Source of the DNA: an uncultured Victivallis sp.
GTDB taxonomy: Bacteria; Verrucomicrobiota; Lentisphaeria; Victivallales; Victivallaceae
NCBI GenBank assembly: GCA_944389895.1
Contig: CALXOA010000054.1
Span: 35,421 to 99,420, forward strand
Reading direction: 5' to 3'
Length of the DNA stretch: 64,000 nucleotides
Below, piece after piece: positions 25,062 through 32,731 of this stretch. The notes under the pieces were generated by a model that was given only the letters and a program-made list of their open reading frames with translations, was not told where the DNA came from and ran no database searches. The translations under genes and the position numbers were made by a program. Position 1 is the first letter of the stretch. Each line of letters begins with the position of its first letter.

Positions 25062-27206
25062 TCAGCGGCGCCAGAGCGCGGCGGTTCCCGGGGGGAGGCC
25101 GGGGGATCCCGCGAGGAGTTCCGCTTCATACGGCAGTTCCGGGATGGCGGCCGCTTCCCCGAAATTGGCGGCGAAGAGGTAACTTCGACCCTCACTCACA
25201 AATTCCACCAGCCGCAGCAAACCCGCCTGTGGAATGACCCGGAAGGCCGGTTCGGAGAGCATTCCCCCTGCCGCCGCGGCGAATCCGTCGTCGAGAAGTA
25301 CGGTTCCCGGGCGGTATCGCCGGTTTTCCAGAGAGACTCCACCGCAGATCTCATCGGCGTAGAGCGACGTCAGCCACGGTCCGTGCGGTTTGTGGAGGCG
25401 GATGGACGGCTGGGCCGGACGGTGAATCGTGAACCCGTCACACCCGTAAATGTGGAAGAGGTTCATTTTTCCGTCGATGCCGAGACGGTCGGCGAAGATG
25501 GTGTGATTGTCCTCACACCCCGGATTCCCCCTGAGTTCCAGATCGGGATGTCCCGGCGCATGGTAGGTGCGCATGGACCCGTTGAAAAGGTCGTTGGGCA
25601 GTTTCACACAGGCGGTTTTTACCATGTCGAGAGTGATTTCCTTGGTGATGCGGGCGTATTCCAGGACGATCATTGTTTTTGCGTCCGGCAACGCTGCGAC
25701 GGCAATCCGGTGGCGGGCGTAACTGTAGACTCCTTCCCCCTCGCCAAGCGGATTGCGCTCCTGCCAGTCGGCGGCGCCCCAGTTGATGAATCCACCCTCG
25801 AAGAGGCGGTGATCGCTCTCCCCCTGGGTTAGAACCGGCGTCTGGGTCGAGAGGAGTTCGCCGTGCAGGTTGTTCTGCCACTCCGCCATGGAACTCTCGT
25901 CCGCCGGAACGCACAGCCCGGTCGGTCCCTGGGCTGCGTGCCAGACGAATGAGCGGACCGCATTGCCGGAACGGTTGAAGGTCGCGCCGTGAAACTCATC
26001 CTGCCATGCGAAGCGCGGATTGATTTCGAATGTGTCGGCATGATCCCGGATCTTGAAACGCCGTCGCCAGTAGGCGCCGTAGGAGAGACAGAGGATTGCA
26101 TCGGATTCGAGCCGGGCGTAATAGTAGTAGTTGATCCGGCGGATGTTATCCAGCCGTCTCCCGTAGAACCCGCCGTCTCCGGTATATGTCGTCTCTTTCC
26201 TGACGATATCGAGCCAGTTCCTCTCGAACTGCGCGGCATCACCGTCGTCGAAGAGATCGGCGGCCAGCAGCCAGACCGGAATCGCATAATTCTGGCAGTA
26301 GGTGTAACGGGCACGGGTGTCGCCTCCGATCCGGAGGAGCCGGCCGTCGGAGAAGGTGAATTTTTTGACCAGTCCCCAGAGTTCGCGCAGGTGCCAGTAG
26401 AGTTCCGGCGGTGGGGTAATTCCCCGGTCTTTGAAGTAGAAGTGGAGCATGGCCAGATTCGACAGAGAGATGACCATGTAGCCAACGTTGAGATAGCTGT
26501 GATGGTCCAGCGACCAGTTCGGCGTGAAATTGAAGCCGACATGCCACTCACGTACCGGGCGGTTGCGGAATTTTGTTTCGCAGGCGGCGTCGAGCGGATG
26601 CGAGAGACCGTTGAGCAGAAATTTCGTGGCTTTCTCAAGGTATTCGGCTGCGCGGGGGGCGTCCGGATAGTCGACTGCGGTGCGCAGCAGCATGCCCCCG
26701 TTCCAGATGTTCGACTCCGGTTTGTTCGGCCCGGTCGCGTGGATCATCGCCGCCTCGACCGGATAGCTGTCGAGGAGCCAGTCCGATTCCGAGATCATGA
26801 CCCGTCGCAATCCCTCTCTATCCGCGTCGGTGAGAAAATCCCGGATCGCGTTGACGCCGTGGCTCATGCGCTCCAGGCCGAGCACACTGATCCAGTGGTG
26901 TCCCCACTGTCTTCCGTCGCTGGCTTTGTCGGAACCGGTCAGGTGGGTCGCCAGTGCGTACCGCAGCAGTGCCAGCGCGGTTTCCCGCACCCCGGCGCGT
27001 TCGTTTTCGGGCAGTTCCGGAGCGGTTCCGAGAACTGCCAGCGCAGCGAAAACGTTACAGTTGCTCTGGATCGGCCAGTGGGCACTCTCCCCGGTGCCGT
27101 AACAGGTCAGGCCCGGATTGTATTCCGACGTACGCAGGAACTCCGGCAGCTTCGCAAGCCACGGTTTCATCACATCGATGTAATCGGAGGCGGAAATTCT
27201 TCTCAT
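25062..27206 (-). CDS. Putative (alpha/alpha)-barrel polysaccharide lyase or related protein
   Basis: A 714-aa protein without a signal peptide. The first 400 residues look helical and toroid-like, with conserved-looking clusters ESNIWNGGMLLRT (about 160-175), NFTPNWSLDHHSYLNVGYM (about 235-253) and YGRRLDNIRRINYYYY. Asn, His, Tyr and Arg in such clusters form the active site in heparinase- and alginate-lyase-type enzymes. The C-terminal 300 residues are beta-rich, as in the super-sandwich domain of those lyases. No precise family is recognised. It could also be an unassigned glycosidase. AAGGAG precedes ATG 27206. Paired TGTTTACA repeats lie upstream. Confidence 0.5.
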   Translation of the reverse strand: MRRISASDYIDVMKPWLAKLPEFLRTSEYNPGLTCYGTGESAHWPIQSNCNVFAALAVLGTAPELPENERAGVRETALALLRYALATHLTGSDKASDGRQWGHHWISVLGLERMSHGVNAIRDFLTDADREGLRRVMISESDWLLDSYPVEAAMIHATGPNKPESNIWNGGMLLRTAVDYPDAPRAAEYLEKATKFLLNGLSHPLDAACETKFRNRPVREWHVGFNFTPNWSLDHHSYLNVGYMVISLSNLAMLHFYFKDRGITPPPELYWHLRELWGLVKKFTFSDGRLLRIGGDTRARYTYCQNYAIPVWLLAADLFDDGDAAQFERNWLDIVRKETTYTGDGGFYGRRLDNIRRINYYYYARLESDAILCLSYGAYWRRRFKIRDHADTFEINPRFAWQDEFHGATFNRSGNAVRSFVWHAAQGPTGLCVPADESSMAEWQNNLHGELLSTQTPVLTQGESDHRLFEGGFINWGAADWQERNPLGEGEGVYSYARHRIAVAALPDAKTMIVLEYARITKEITLDMVKTACVKLPNDLFNGSMRTYHAPGHPDLELRGNPGCEDNHTIFADRLGIDGKMNLFHIYGCDGFTIHRPAQPSIRLHKPHGPWLTSLYADEICGGVSLENRRYRPGTVLLDDGFAAAAGGMLSEPAFRVIPQAGLLRLVEFVSEGRSYLFAANFGEAAAIPELPYEAELLAGSPGLPPGTAALWRR

Positions 27207-27286
27207 CGCGCTCAACTCCTTCCGGCATTGAAATGAACCTCTTTTAACATATCGCGGAATCGCCGTCAGGGAATGGCGCAATCGAC

Positions 27287-27315
27287 TGTTTACATGAATA
27301 ATTATCTTGTTTACA
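27287..27315. promoter_or_regulatory. Direct TGTTTACA repeats, candidate operator
   Basis: TGTTTACA occurs at 27287-27294 (with T/G overlap at its left end) and at 27308-27315, 21 bases apart, two helix turns on the same DNA face. They lie 80-110 bases upstream of the lyase-like gene start and touch the last codon of the ibrB-like gene. Confidence 0.35.
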
Positions 27316-27844
27316 GGATTTTTTCTCCTTCTCGAGTCCAGGCCGGAGAAAATTCGCGCTCTTTGAACAGAGCGGCGAGACCGGTGAGTTGTTTGAGACG
27401 GAGAATCTCATCCGGATCCATCCCGATGTTCCGGGCGATCCACTGGTCCGTCTTGCCGATGGAAATCAGCTCCGAGACGATGGAGGCCATCAGATCGACG
27501 TTATGGGATCCCCGGGCACGGTTGTGCCGGATGGTCGAAGCCATCCGCTCTCCGAGCGGCTTGTCGATCACGACCACCGGCAACAGGCCATGTTCCCGTT
27601 CGCGGATCCGTCGTGAAGTCAGCATGACCGAATAACGGTGAAAGCCGTCGACGATCACATAGCGGTCATGCTCGACATCGTGGTAGCAGACAACCGGCTG
27701 GGTGAAACCATCCTCCCAGATTGAGAGCTCCAGCAGGCGCATTTCCGGCGGTGCGACCCGGTTGGGATTGTAGTCGTTGGCAACGACCTTCTCTACCGGG
27801 ATGGGAATGACGTTGTAGACCGGACTGCTGGAGAGAGTTTTCAT
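27311..27844 (-). CDS. ibrB: IbrB-like ParB-domain protein
   Basis: A 177-aa protein with a ParB/sulfiredoxin-fold N-terminal domain. IPVEKVVANDYNPNRV is the usual first strand and turn. LLELSIWEDGFTQPVVCY and VIVDGFHRYSVM follow, with D66-G67-F68-H69-R70 in the place of the DGQHR motif of DndB-like proteins and the GERR motif of ParB. The C-terminal part has HNRARGSHN and a helix-turn-helix-like segment (GKTDQWIARNIGMDPDEILRLKQLTG). Matches the E. coli IbrB type, known together with IbrA as co-activators of prophage genes. Last gene of a four-gene operon, 8 bases after ibrA. The symbol is given at family level only. Confidence 0.75.
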   Translation of the reverse strand: MKTLSSSPVYNVIPIPVEKVVANDYNPNRVAPPEMRLLELSIWEDGFTQPVVCYHDVEHDRYVIVDGFHRYSVMLTSRRIREREHGLLPVVVIDKPLGERMASTIRHNRARGSHNVDLMASIVSELISIGKTDQWIARNIGMDPDEILRLKQLTGLAALFKEREFSPAWTREGEKIL

Positions 27845-27852
27845 GACGGACC

Positions 27853-29145
27853 TCACAAATTCCTGTATTTTTCGATCAGTTCCTTCTGGCGCCGGGTCAG
27901 ATCCTGGGTGACGCCGAAGGAGAGGCTGCGGCAGATGAAGTCGTTTTTGATGATGCACATGGCCATGCGCTTCCAGGTCAGAAGGTCTTTTTTCGTGTCG
28001 AGTTCCGGGATCTCGTCGGCGATCTTCCGGAATCGTATCACCTCCTTGTCTCCGGAGCCGCGACGGCTGAAAGCGTGGGTATTTTCGATCTTGTCCGGGT
28101 GTTCCTTTTCGAGAAACTCGACGTAATCGCTGTTCAGCGGACAACCGGTCCGATTCCAGTAGCGGATGAATTTGACGAACTTGCGACGGTAGTGGGCCGC
28201 CGTCTCCGGAGGAAGGGTGTCGAGCAGAAATTTGGTGAAACTCTTCCAGGTGTGGTTGGTCGGCAGGCGATAGTTGTTCCCCAGAAGCCTGGTTCCGGTG
28301 TAGAGATTGCCGAAATTGGCTCCGGAAACGCGGTTGACCACCCGGGCCCACGTATCCGGTTCGATCACCCGGAACAGGTTGAGTCCCGCCTTCGCCTCGT
28401 TGCCGAAAGGTTCATCCACCCGCATCCGGTGGATGCTGATCCCGGCCTTGTAAAAGAGGTCGTAAAGGCGGTTGTAATCTTTTTCGAAGCGCCCGTTGTA
28501 GGTCCAGATGTCCTCGACCCTCCAGTCGTAGAGCGGGTAGAAGTTGTAGGAGTTTCTGCCGTTGCGTGTGGAGTAGATCAATCCCCGGTAGTTTTCCTTT
28601 TCACAGGTCAGCGCCCGGTAGCGGTTCAGGCTTTCGTCGGTTCGGAGCCCGATCAGGCAGGCTGTCGGTTTGCCGCGTCCGTACCACTCGGCGTAGTGAC
28701 GGATGAACTCCTCGAACGGCATGTTGCGGCGGTAGAAGCCGAATGTGTGGTTGTCCAGATTGAGGACGCAGTCGTGTTGCGGCATCGGTCGTACCCAGAT
28801 CGGCTTTTTCTCAGGATCCCACCAGATCCAGGTCGGTTCGAGATAACTCAGTGAATTGGGACTTTCCATCGGCAGGCAGACCCAGCAGGGCTCCACCACA
28901 TCGCGATTGTTGAAGATCATCCGTTCGACAAACTCGATGGTCAACTTGTAGAATGCCTCAAGATCGATGAAGAGTACGCCGATCCGGCGTCCGCGTTTTC
29001 GTGCCTCATCGATGCAGAGGTTCAACAGCACACCGCTGTCCTTGCCGCCGGAAAAAGCGATGCTGATGTACCGGAAGTCGTCGAAAATCCGGGCAATCCG
29101 CTGCCGGGCCGCGTCATAAACGTTCTCTTTCAGGTAAAGTTTCAT
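27853..29145 (-). CDS. ibrA: IbrA-like PAPS-reductase-family protein (DUF3440 type)
   Basis: A 430-aa protein of the adenine-nucleotide alpha-hydrolase (PP-loop) superfamily. The PP motif SGGKDS is at residues 32-37 within YISIAFSGGKDSGVLLNLC, and the domain spans roughly 1-230. The later half contains YDWRVEDIWTYNGRF, VDEPFGNEAKAGLNLF and the NHTWKSFTKF segment typical of IbrA/DUF3440 proteins. Related PP-loop enzymes activate substrates by adenylation, for example DndC in DNA phosphorothioation. The IbrA reaction is not known. The ATG at 29145 overlaps the helicase stop (ATGA), indicating translational coupling. Confidence 0.8.
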   Translation of the reverse strand: MKLYLKENVYDAARQRIARIFDDFRYISIAFSGGKDSGVLLNLCIDEARKRGRRIGVLFIDLEAFYKLTIEFVERMIFNNRDVVEPCWVCLPMESPNSLSYLEPTWIWWDPEKKPIWVRPMPQHDCVLNLDNHTFGFYRRNMPFEEFIRHYAEWYGRGKPTACLIGLRTDESLNRYRALTCEKENYRGLIYSTRNGRNSYNFYPLYDWRVEDIWTYNGRFEKDYNRLYDLFYKAGISIHRMRVDEPFGNEAKAGLNLFRVIEPDTWARVVNRVSGANFGNLYTGTRLLGNNYRLPTNHTWKSFTKFLLDTLPPETAAHYRRKFVKFIRYWNRTGCPLNSDYVEFLEKEHPDKIENTHAFSRRGSGDKEVIRFRKIADEIPELDTKKDLLTWKRMAMCIIKNDFICRSLSFGVTQDLTRRQKELIEKYRNL

Positions 29146-30488
29146 AAACTTTCGATCCATCTGCGCCGTTCCGATGGAACGGCACGTTCAATCGCGCGGT
29201 AGAAGTCACGTGCGAGATTACTTTTGGCGGTCAGATTGCGGTAAATACGTTCGTCGATGGAATGTTCGCAGATCAGGTCGATGTAGAGCACCCGCCCGGA
29301 TTCTCCGGCGCGGCGGTGGATGTTCTGGGCCCGGATCCGGTCGGCGTAGTTGAAACTGTTATTGTAGAAAATCACGGTGTCCACGGGGCCGGATCCGGGA
29401 TCGTTGAACCGCTCGTTGACCAGCAGATAACGCCGTCCGGAACGGAAGCGTTCCAGCGCGAGGCGGCGTTTCTCCGGTGCCATGGTGGTGGTCGCCAGTT
29501 CGGTTTGTCCGGGAGGCAGCAGTTTATGGATCTCATCGAGATCATGGCGGTATTTTGCCCGGATCACCACCCGCTTCTCAGGAGCGAATGAGTTCAGAAG
29601 TCCCAGCAATGCCGAAAGCCGGGGATTCCGGAACACGACCCTCTCTCCGGTCGGCGATATGTGGAATCCGCTCAATACCTGCTGAAGCCGGATGAAAAGT
29701 AGAAAAATCGTCGGTCTGGAATACTCCTCCTCCTCGAGCAGTTCCCGTTTCACCTGTTCATAATGGGTACGTTGAACCCTGCTCATCTTACAATGGAAGG
29801 TCGTATGGATCACCTCCGGCAGGTTACAGCAGGCCTCGCGGGTGATCCGGAAGATGTAAGGTGCGGTCTTGGCCGCGAGATATTCGGTGTTGTGGGCCCG
29901 GATGACCCGTTGCGGAAAACGGTTGCTGTATTCGAGATGGTTGGCGGCGAAGGAATAGAAGGAGGGGTATCCGAGGATCCGTTCCGAGAGGAAGAGAAAC
30001 TGATTGTAGAGATCCTGGATCCCCTGCGTGACCGGGGTGCCGCTCAGAATCAGCCGGTAGCGCGCCCGTTCCGCGGCGCGGATCAACCGGGAACTGCGCT
30101 TGGCCCGCGGTCCTTTGATGTAATGTGATTCATCGAGAATGACAAAGGATCCGCGATTGATCAGATCGAGCGCCCGGGTGATCGTCCTGAGGCTTGATGA
30201 CATGCTCTCAATGCTGAAGATATGCCATTGATCACAAATTTTCTCACAGTGTCTTTCCAGTTCGTCGCGGGTCGTCTGTTCGATCGCATGCGGGCAGAAC
30301 CAGACGACGTTGGAGAGTCGGTGCGCACGACGGCTGATCAGCTCGAGTGCGGTACGGATCCGCCCGGTCCCCTCCTCCATGAAGAGCGCTCCGACCCGGA
30401 TCGGCAGCAGTTTCCCCACCGCTTCCCTCTGGTGCGGCAGAAGATCAGTCCTGAGCGAGATCGAGAAGGGTTTCGTCAATCGGTACAT
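29142..30488 (-). CDS. SNF2-type helicase-like protein with degenerate Walker A
   Basis: A 448-aa superfamily 2 protein. Q-motif-like LLPHQREAVGKLL leads to motif I at residues 40-46, which reads GTGRIRT instead of the usual GxGKT/S, so the ATP-binding Lys is Arg and the following Thr is Ile. Motif II DESH is intact (119-122), as are motif III LSGTPVTQG (148-156) and motif VI-like RIRAQNIHRRAGESG near 400. Similar short SNF2 proteins occur in phages and islands. It may bind DNA without normal ATP hydrolysis. Start ATG 30488 overlaps the preceding gene by 44 bases. The ribosome binding site is weak, consistent with coupling. Confidence 0.75.
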   Translation of the reverse strand: MYRLTKPFSISLRTDLLPHQREAVGKLLPIRVGALFMEEGTGRIRTALELISRRAHRLSNVVWFCPHAIEQTTRDELERHCEKICDQWHIFSIESMSSSLRTITRALDLINRGSFVILDESHYIKGPRAKRSSRLIRAAERARYRLILSGTPVTQGIQDLYNQFLFLSERILGYPSFYSFAANHLEYSNRFPQRVIRAHNTEYLAAKTAPYIFRITREACCNLPEVIHTTFHCKMSRVQRTHYEQVKRELLEEEEYSRPTIFLLFIRLQQVLSGFHISPTGERVVFRNPRLSALLGLLNSFAPEKRVVIRAKYRHDLDEIHKLLPPGQTELATTTMAPEKRRLALERFRSGRRYLLVNERFNDPGSGPVDTVIFYNNSFNYADRIRAQNIHRRAGESGRVLYIDLICEHSIDERIYRNLTAKSNLARDFYRAIERAVPSERRRWIESL

Positions 30489-30840
30489 GGGCGGGCACTT
30501 CCAGTGGAATCGGAACGGGGCGGTGCAACATTTTCGTAACCGGATCAAAACAGCGTGCCAGCCGGTAGTCGGAGCCGCGGATCGGTTCACCGAATACAGT
30601 ATAAATGAAATTGAGCCCGAGATAGCGGGCATAGAGGCCGTCGTTTCGGTTGTGGAGAGTACATTGACGAAGAAAGGAGGAAAACTGGCGGAAGGTCATC
30701 CACAGAACCGTTTCCTCCCCCGCTCCACCGGTGGTGCAGCGAACTGCGTATTTCCCGTTTCTCCGATTGAACCAGAGGTCGAGCAATTCGACGATCGGCA
30801 GCTCATACAGCAGATCAATTCTCTCTTCGTAATGCTTCAT
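30445..30840 (-). CDS. Unknown 131-aa protein, first gene of the IbrAB cluster
   Basis: A small soluble protein of no recognised family. It begins with a helix (EERIDLLYELPIVELLDLWFN), followed by short strands (GKYAVRCTT, VLWMTFRQF) and an aromatic-rich centre (YARYLGLNFIYTVFG), and ends with DETLLDLAQD. No Cys cluster, signal peptide or membrane segment. It is the first gene after the strong promoter at 30942-30970, and its 3' end overlaps the helicase-like gene by 44 bases, so it is probably part of the same functional unit. It might be a regulator or adaptor. That is a guess. Confidence 0.65.
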   Translation of the reverse strand: MKHYEERIDLLYELPIVELLDLWFNRRNGKYAVRCTTGGAGEETVLWMTFRQFSSFLRQCTLHNRNDGLYARYLGLNFIYTVFGEPIRGSDYRLARCFDPVTKMLHRPVPIPLEVPAHVPIDETLLDLAQD

Positions 30841-30941
30841 CCCGCTTCCCCTCCCGCGCGGATCGGAGCACCACCGGGAAGAGTGCCGTATCCCGCAGAA
30901 CACGGGGAAGTCGAACTCCGGTGGCGACCGATTTCCCATGA

Positions 30942-30970
30942 AATATAAATCCGCAGGGCGATCGTGTCAA
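30942..30970 (-). promoter_or_regulatory. Promoter of the IbrAB-helicase operon
   Basis: On the minus strand, TTGACA (30970-30965), 17 bases, TATATT (30947-30942). A leader of about 95 bases runs to ATG 30840. This near-consensus promoter defines the 5' boundary of the four-gene unit. Confidence 0.65.
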
Positions 30971-31124
30971 GGTACCGGAAAGATATTTCCCGGAATCCGA
31001 CGAGATCCCTCATCTGGTATTGCGGTCCGGCGGCCCGTTGAGAGTGAGGTCGAAATGCCCGTTCTGGACAGGGTTCTCCGGCGTTGCAGCGCATGACGCG
31101 CTCATCGCCCTGTTCCGGAATCTC

Positions 31125-31766
31125 CTATTGCGCAAGACGTTCCCGGATCACCCTGACGACTTCCGCAGCGAGCAGCCGGGACCCGGCTTCGTTGAAATGT
31201 ACCCAGTCGCTGTGGAGATGTGCCGCATTGTTCCGGGCAAATGTGTGGAGGTCGTTGAAGGTGATTCCCGGAATCTCCCGGAGCGCTTCGCGTGCCAGCG
31301 AGTTGTATTGGCGGATTTCCGCGTTGTTCCTGGAGAGGGCTTCCGGGCACTGTTCCTCCACTACCGGGGTGCTGTCCGCGAAAATGATTCCGGCGGCGGG
31401 GAAGAGGGTTTTCATCCGGATGGCGATCCGGCGGATGAAGTAGGCGTAGATCTCCGGCGGCGTCAGGGGATCTTTCTCATACCGGTGGAGTCCCGTACCG
31501 GTATCGATCGTCAGCGCCTCCGCCTCTGCGGTTGCGCCGATGCCGAGATGGCCTGCGTCCCAGAGACCGTTGTTCCAGTGGATCAGGTCGACTCCATTCC
31601 AGAGACCGAGTTGGGCCTGCCAGTCCTGGAGCCCGCGCAATGTGTACTGGGCAAAACGGCAGTTGTCCTCAGGATAGAACACTTCCGCTTCTCCCTGCAT
31701 CAACTCTCTGACGAACCGGCAATATCCCATCCGGATGCTGTCGCCGATCAATAGAATTTTTTTCAT
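31125..31766 (-). CDS. SGNH/GDSL-family hydrolase
   Basis: A 213-aa esterase-like protein. Block I is ILLIGDSIRMGY with the catalytic Ser at residue 10. Block III-like Gly/Asn residues are in IHWNNGLWDAGH, and block V is DWVHFNEAG with the Asp-x2-His pair near 190. There is no signal peptide. Such enzymes deacetylate sugars or release acyl groups. In this neighbourhood (GH106-like enzyme and AraC regulator directly upstream) a carbohydrate esterase is likely. The substrate is unknown. The gap to the AraC gene is 67 bases, so they are probably co-transcribed. Confidence 0.85.
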   Translation of the reverse strand: MKKILLIGDSIRMGYCRFVRELMQGEAEVFYPEDNCRFAQYTLRGLQDWQAQLGLWNGVDLIHWNNGLWDAGHLGIGATAEAEALTIDTGTGLHRYEKDPLTPPEIYAYFIRRIAIRMKTLFPAAGIIFADSTPVVEEQCPEALSRNNAEIRQYNSLAREALREIPGITFNDLHTFARNNAAHLHSDWVHFNEAGSRLLAAEVVRVIRERLAQ

Positions 31767-31833
31767 TCCGGGTTCCTCCTTTTTTCATGGAAAGCACGGG
31801 ATTCCAACACGCGGATTCCCGCGATGAACGTTC

Positions 31834-32724
31834 TTATCTTCGTGGAATATGTTCTCTCCGCCCGGGATCAATCCGGGGATCCGCAGCCGATGGGTTTCGG
31901 CGGCGTCCGGCTCGAAATTCGCTCGGCGTCCGGCCGGAGAATCGCTTGAATACCCGGCTCAGGTGAAATTCATCGCTGAAACCGCAGAGTCCGGCGATTC
32001 GCGCAAGTTTGAGATCGGTACCGGCCAGAAACTGTTTGACCCGTTCCACCCGTTCGGAGAGCAGAAGCTCCGTGAAGGTACGGTGAAAGAGTTTTCCGAC
32101 GATGAAACTGGTCCGGGAGTTGGAGAGACCGAGATGGACGGCGAGATCACCGAGGCCGATCGGTTCTGCGGCATGTTCCCGCAGAAAGGCGGCAATCCGG
32201 GCGCTGCGTTCGTCCGGCACCACATCGAGCAGGGAGTGTTTGAGCAGCGCCATCATCACTCCGTCGGCGGCAAGTTCGAAGAGCGGACCGAGAACGGCAT
32301 CGCGTTCCGGATCAAATTCCGGCAGACCGGCATGAACCGCGTAGAACTCTTCTGCCAAGCCGGCCGGAGGAGGGTGCTCCGGAGAACGCCAGAGTCCCCC
32401 GAAGAGATTCCCGTAGTGGATTCCCCGGTGACGCAGCGGCGCGGCGAATTGAATCAACCCTTTCCAGCAGCAGGAGACAAATGCACCCTCTTCGGAAAGT
32501 GCCCGGGTGTTCATCGCATAGCGGCAGTGTTGCACACAGCGCTCATCAAAGCCGACGGCGCAGGCCGGATTTTTCCGGTGGGAACGCCGCTCCCCCGGAA
32601 AGAGCGGCTTCCCATCGTTACGCCCGTCGAACACGTGGGCGTTGTCAATCACGGTGAGACGAAGTCCGAGGCGCGCTTCCAGCGCGGTCAGACTTCGTTC
32701 GAGTTCCTCCGTCTCCGACGCCAT
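31834..32724 (-). CDS. AraC-family regulator with PocR-like sensor domain
   Basis: A 296-aa regulator. The N-terminal half has a cysteine-rich PocR-like domain: NPACAVGFDERCVQHCR gives a C-x8-C-x3-C pattern, then VSCCWKGLIQFAAPL. PocR domains bind small hydroxylated carbon compounds or metal. The C-terminal 100 residues are the AraC double helix-turn-helix, with IGLGDLAVHLGLSNSRTSFIVGKL and IAGLCGFSDEFHLSRVFKRFSGRTPSEFR. It begins only 7 bases after the GH106-like gene and so probably controls the same sugar module in response to a product. Confidence 0.88.
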   Translation of the reverse strand: MASETEELERSLTALEARLGLRLTVIDNAHVFDGRNDGKPLFPGERRSHRKNPACAVGFDERCVQHCRYAMNTRALSEEGAFVSCCWKGLIQFAAPLRHRGIHYGNLFGGLWRSPEHPPPAGLAEEFYAVHAGLPEFDPERDAVLGPLFELAADGVMMALLKHSLLDVVPDERSARIAAFLREHAAEPIGLGDLAVHLGLSNSRTSFIVGKLFHRTFTELLLSERVERVKQFLAGTDLKLARIAGLCGFSDEFHLSRVFKRFSGRTPSEFRAGRRRNPSAADPRIDPGRREHIPRR

Positions 32725-32731
32725 TGTTCCA

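Noticed and set aside
27311..30970. Standard Dnd/Ssp phosphorothioation or a BREX-like defence system
   Set aside because: No cysteine desulfurase, DndD/DndE, methylase or restriction nuclease gene is next to the cluster. Only the PP-loop and ParB-fold similarity is real.
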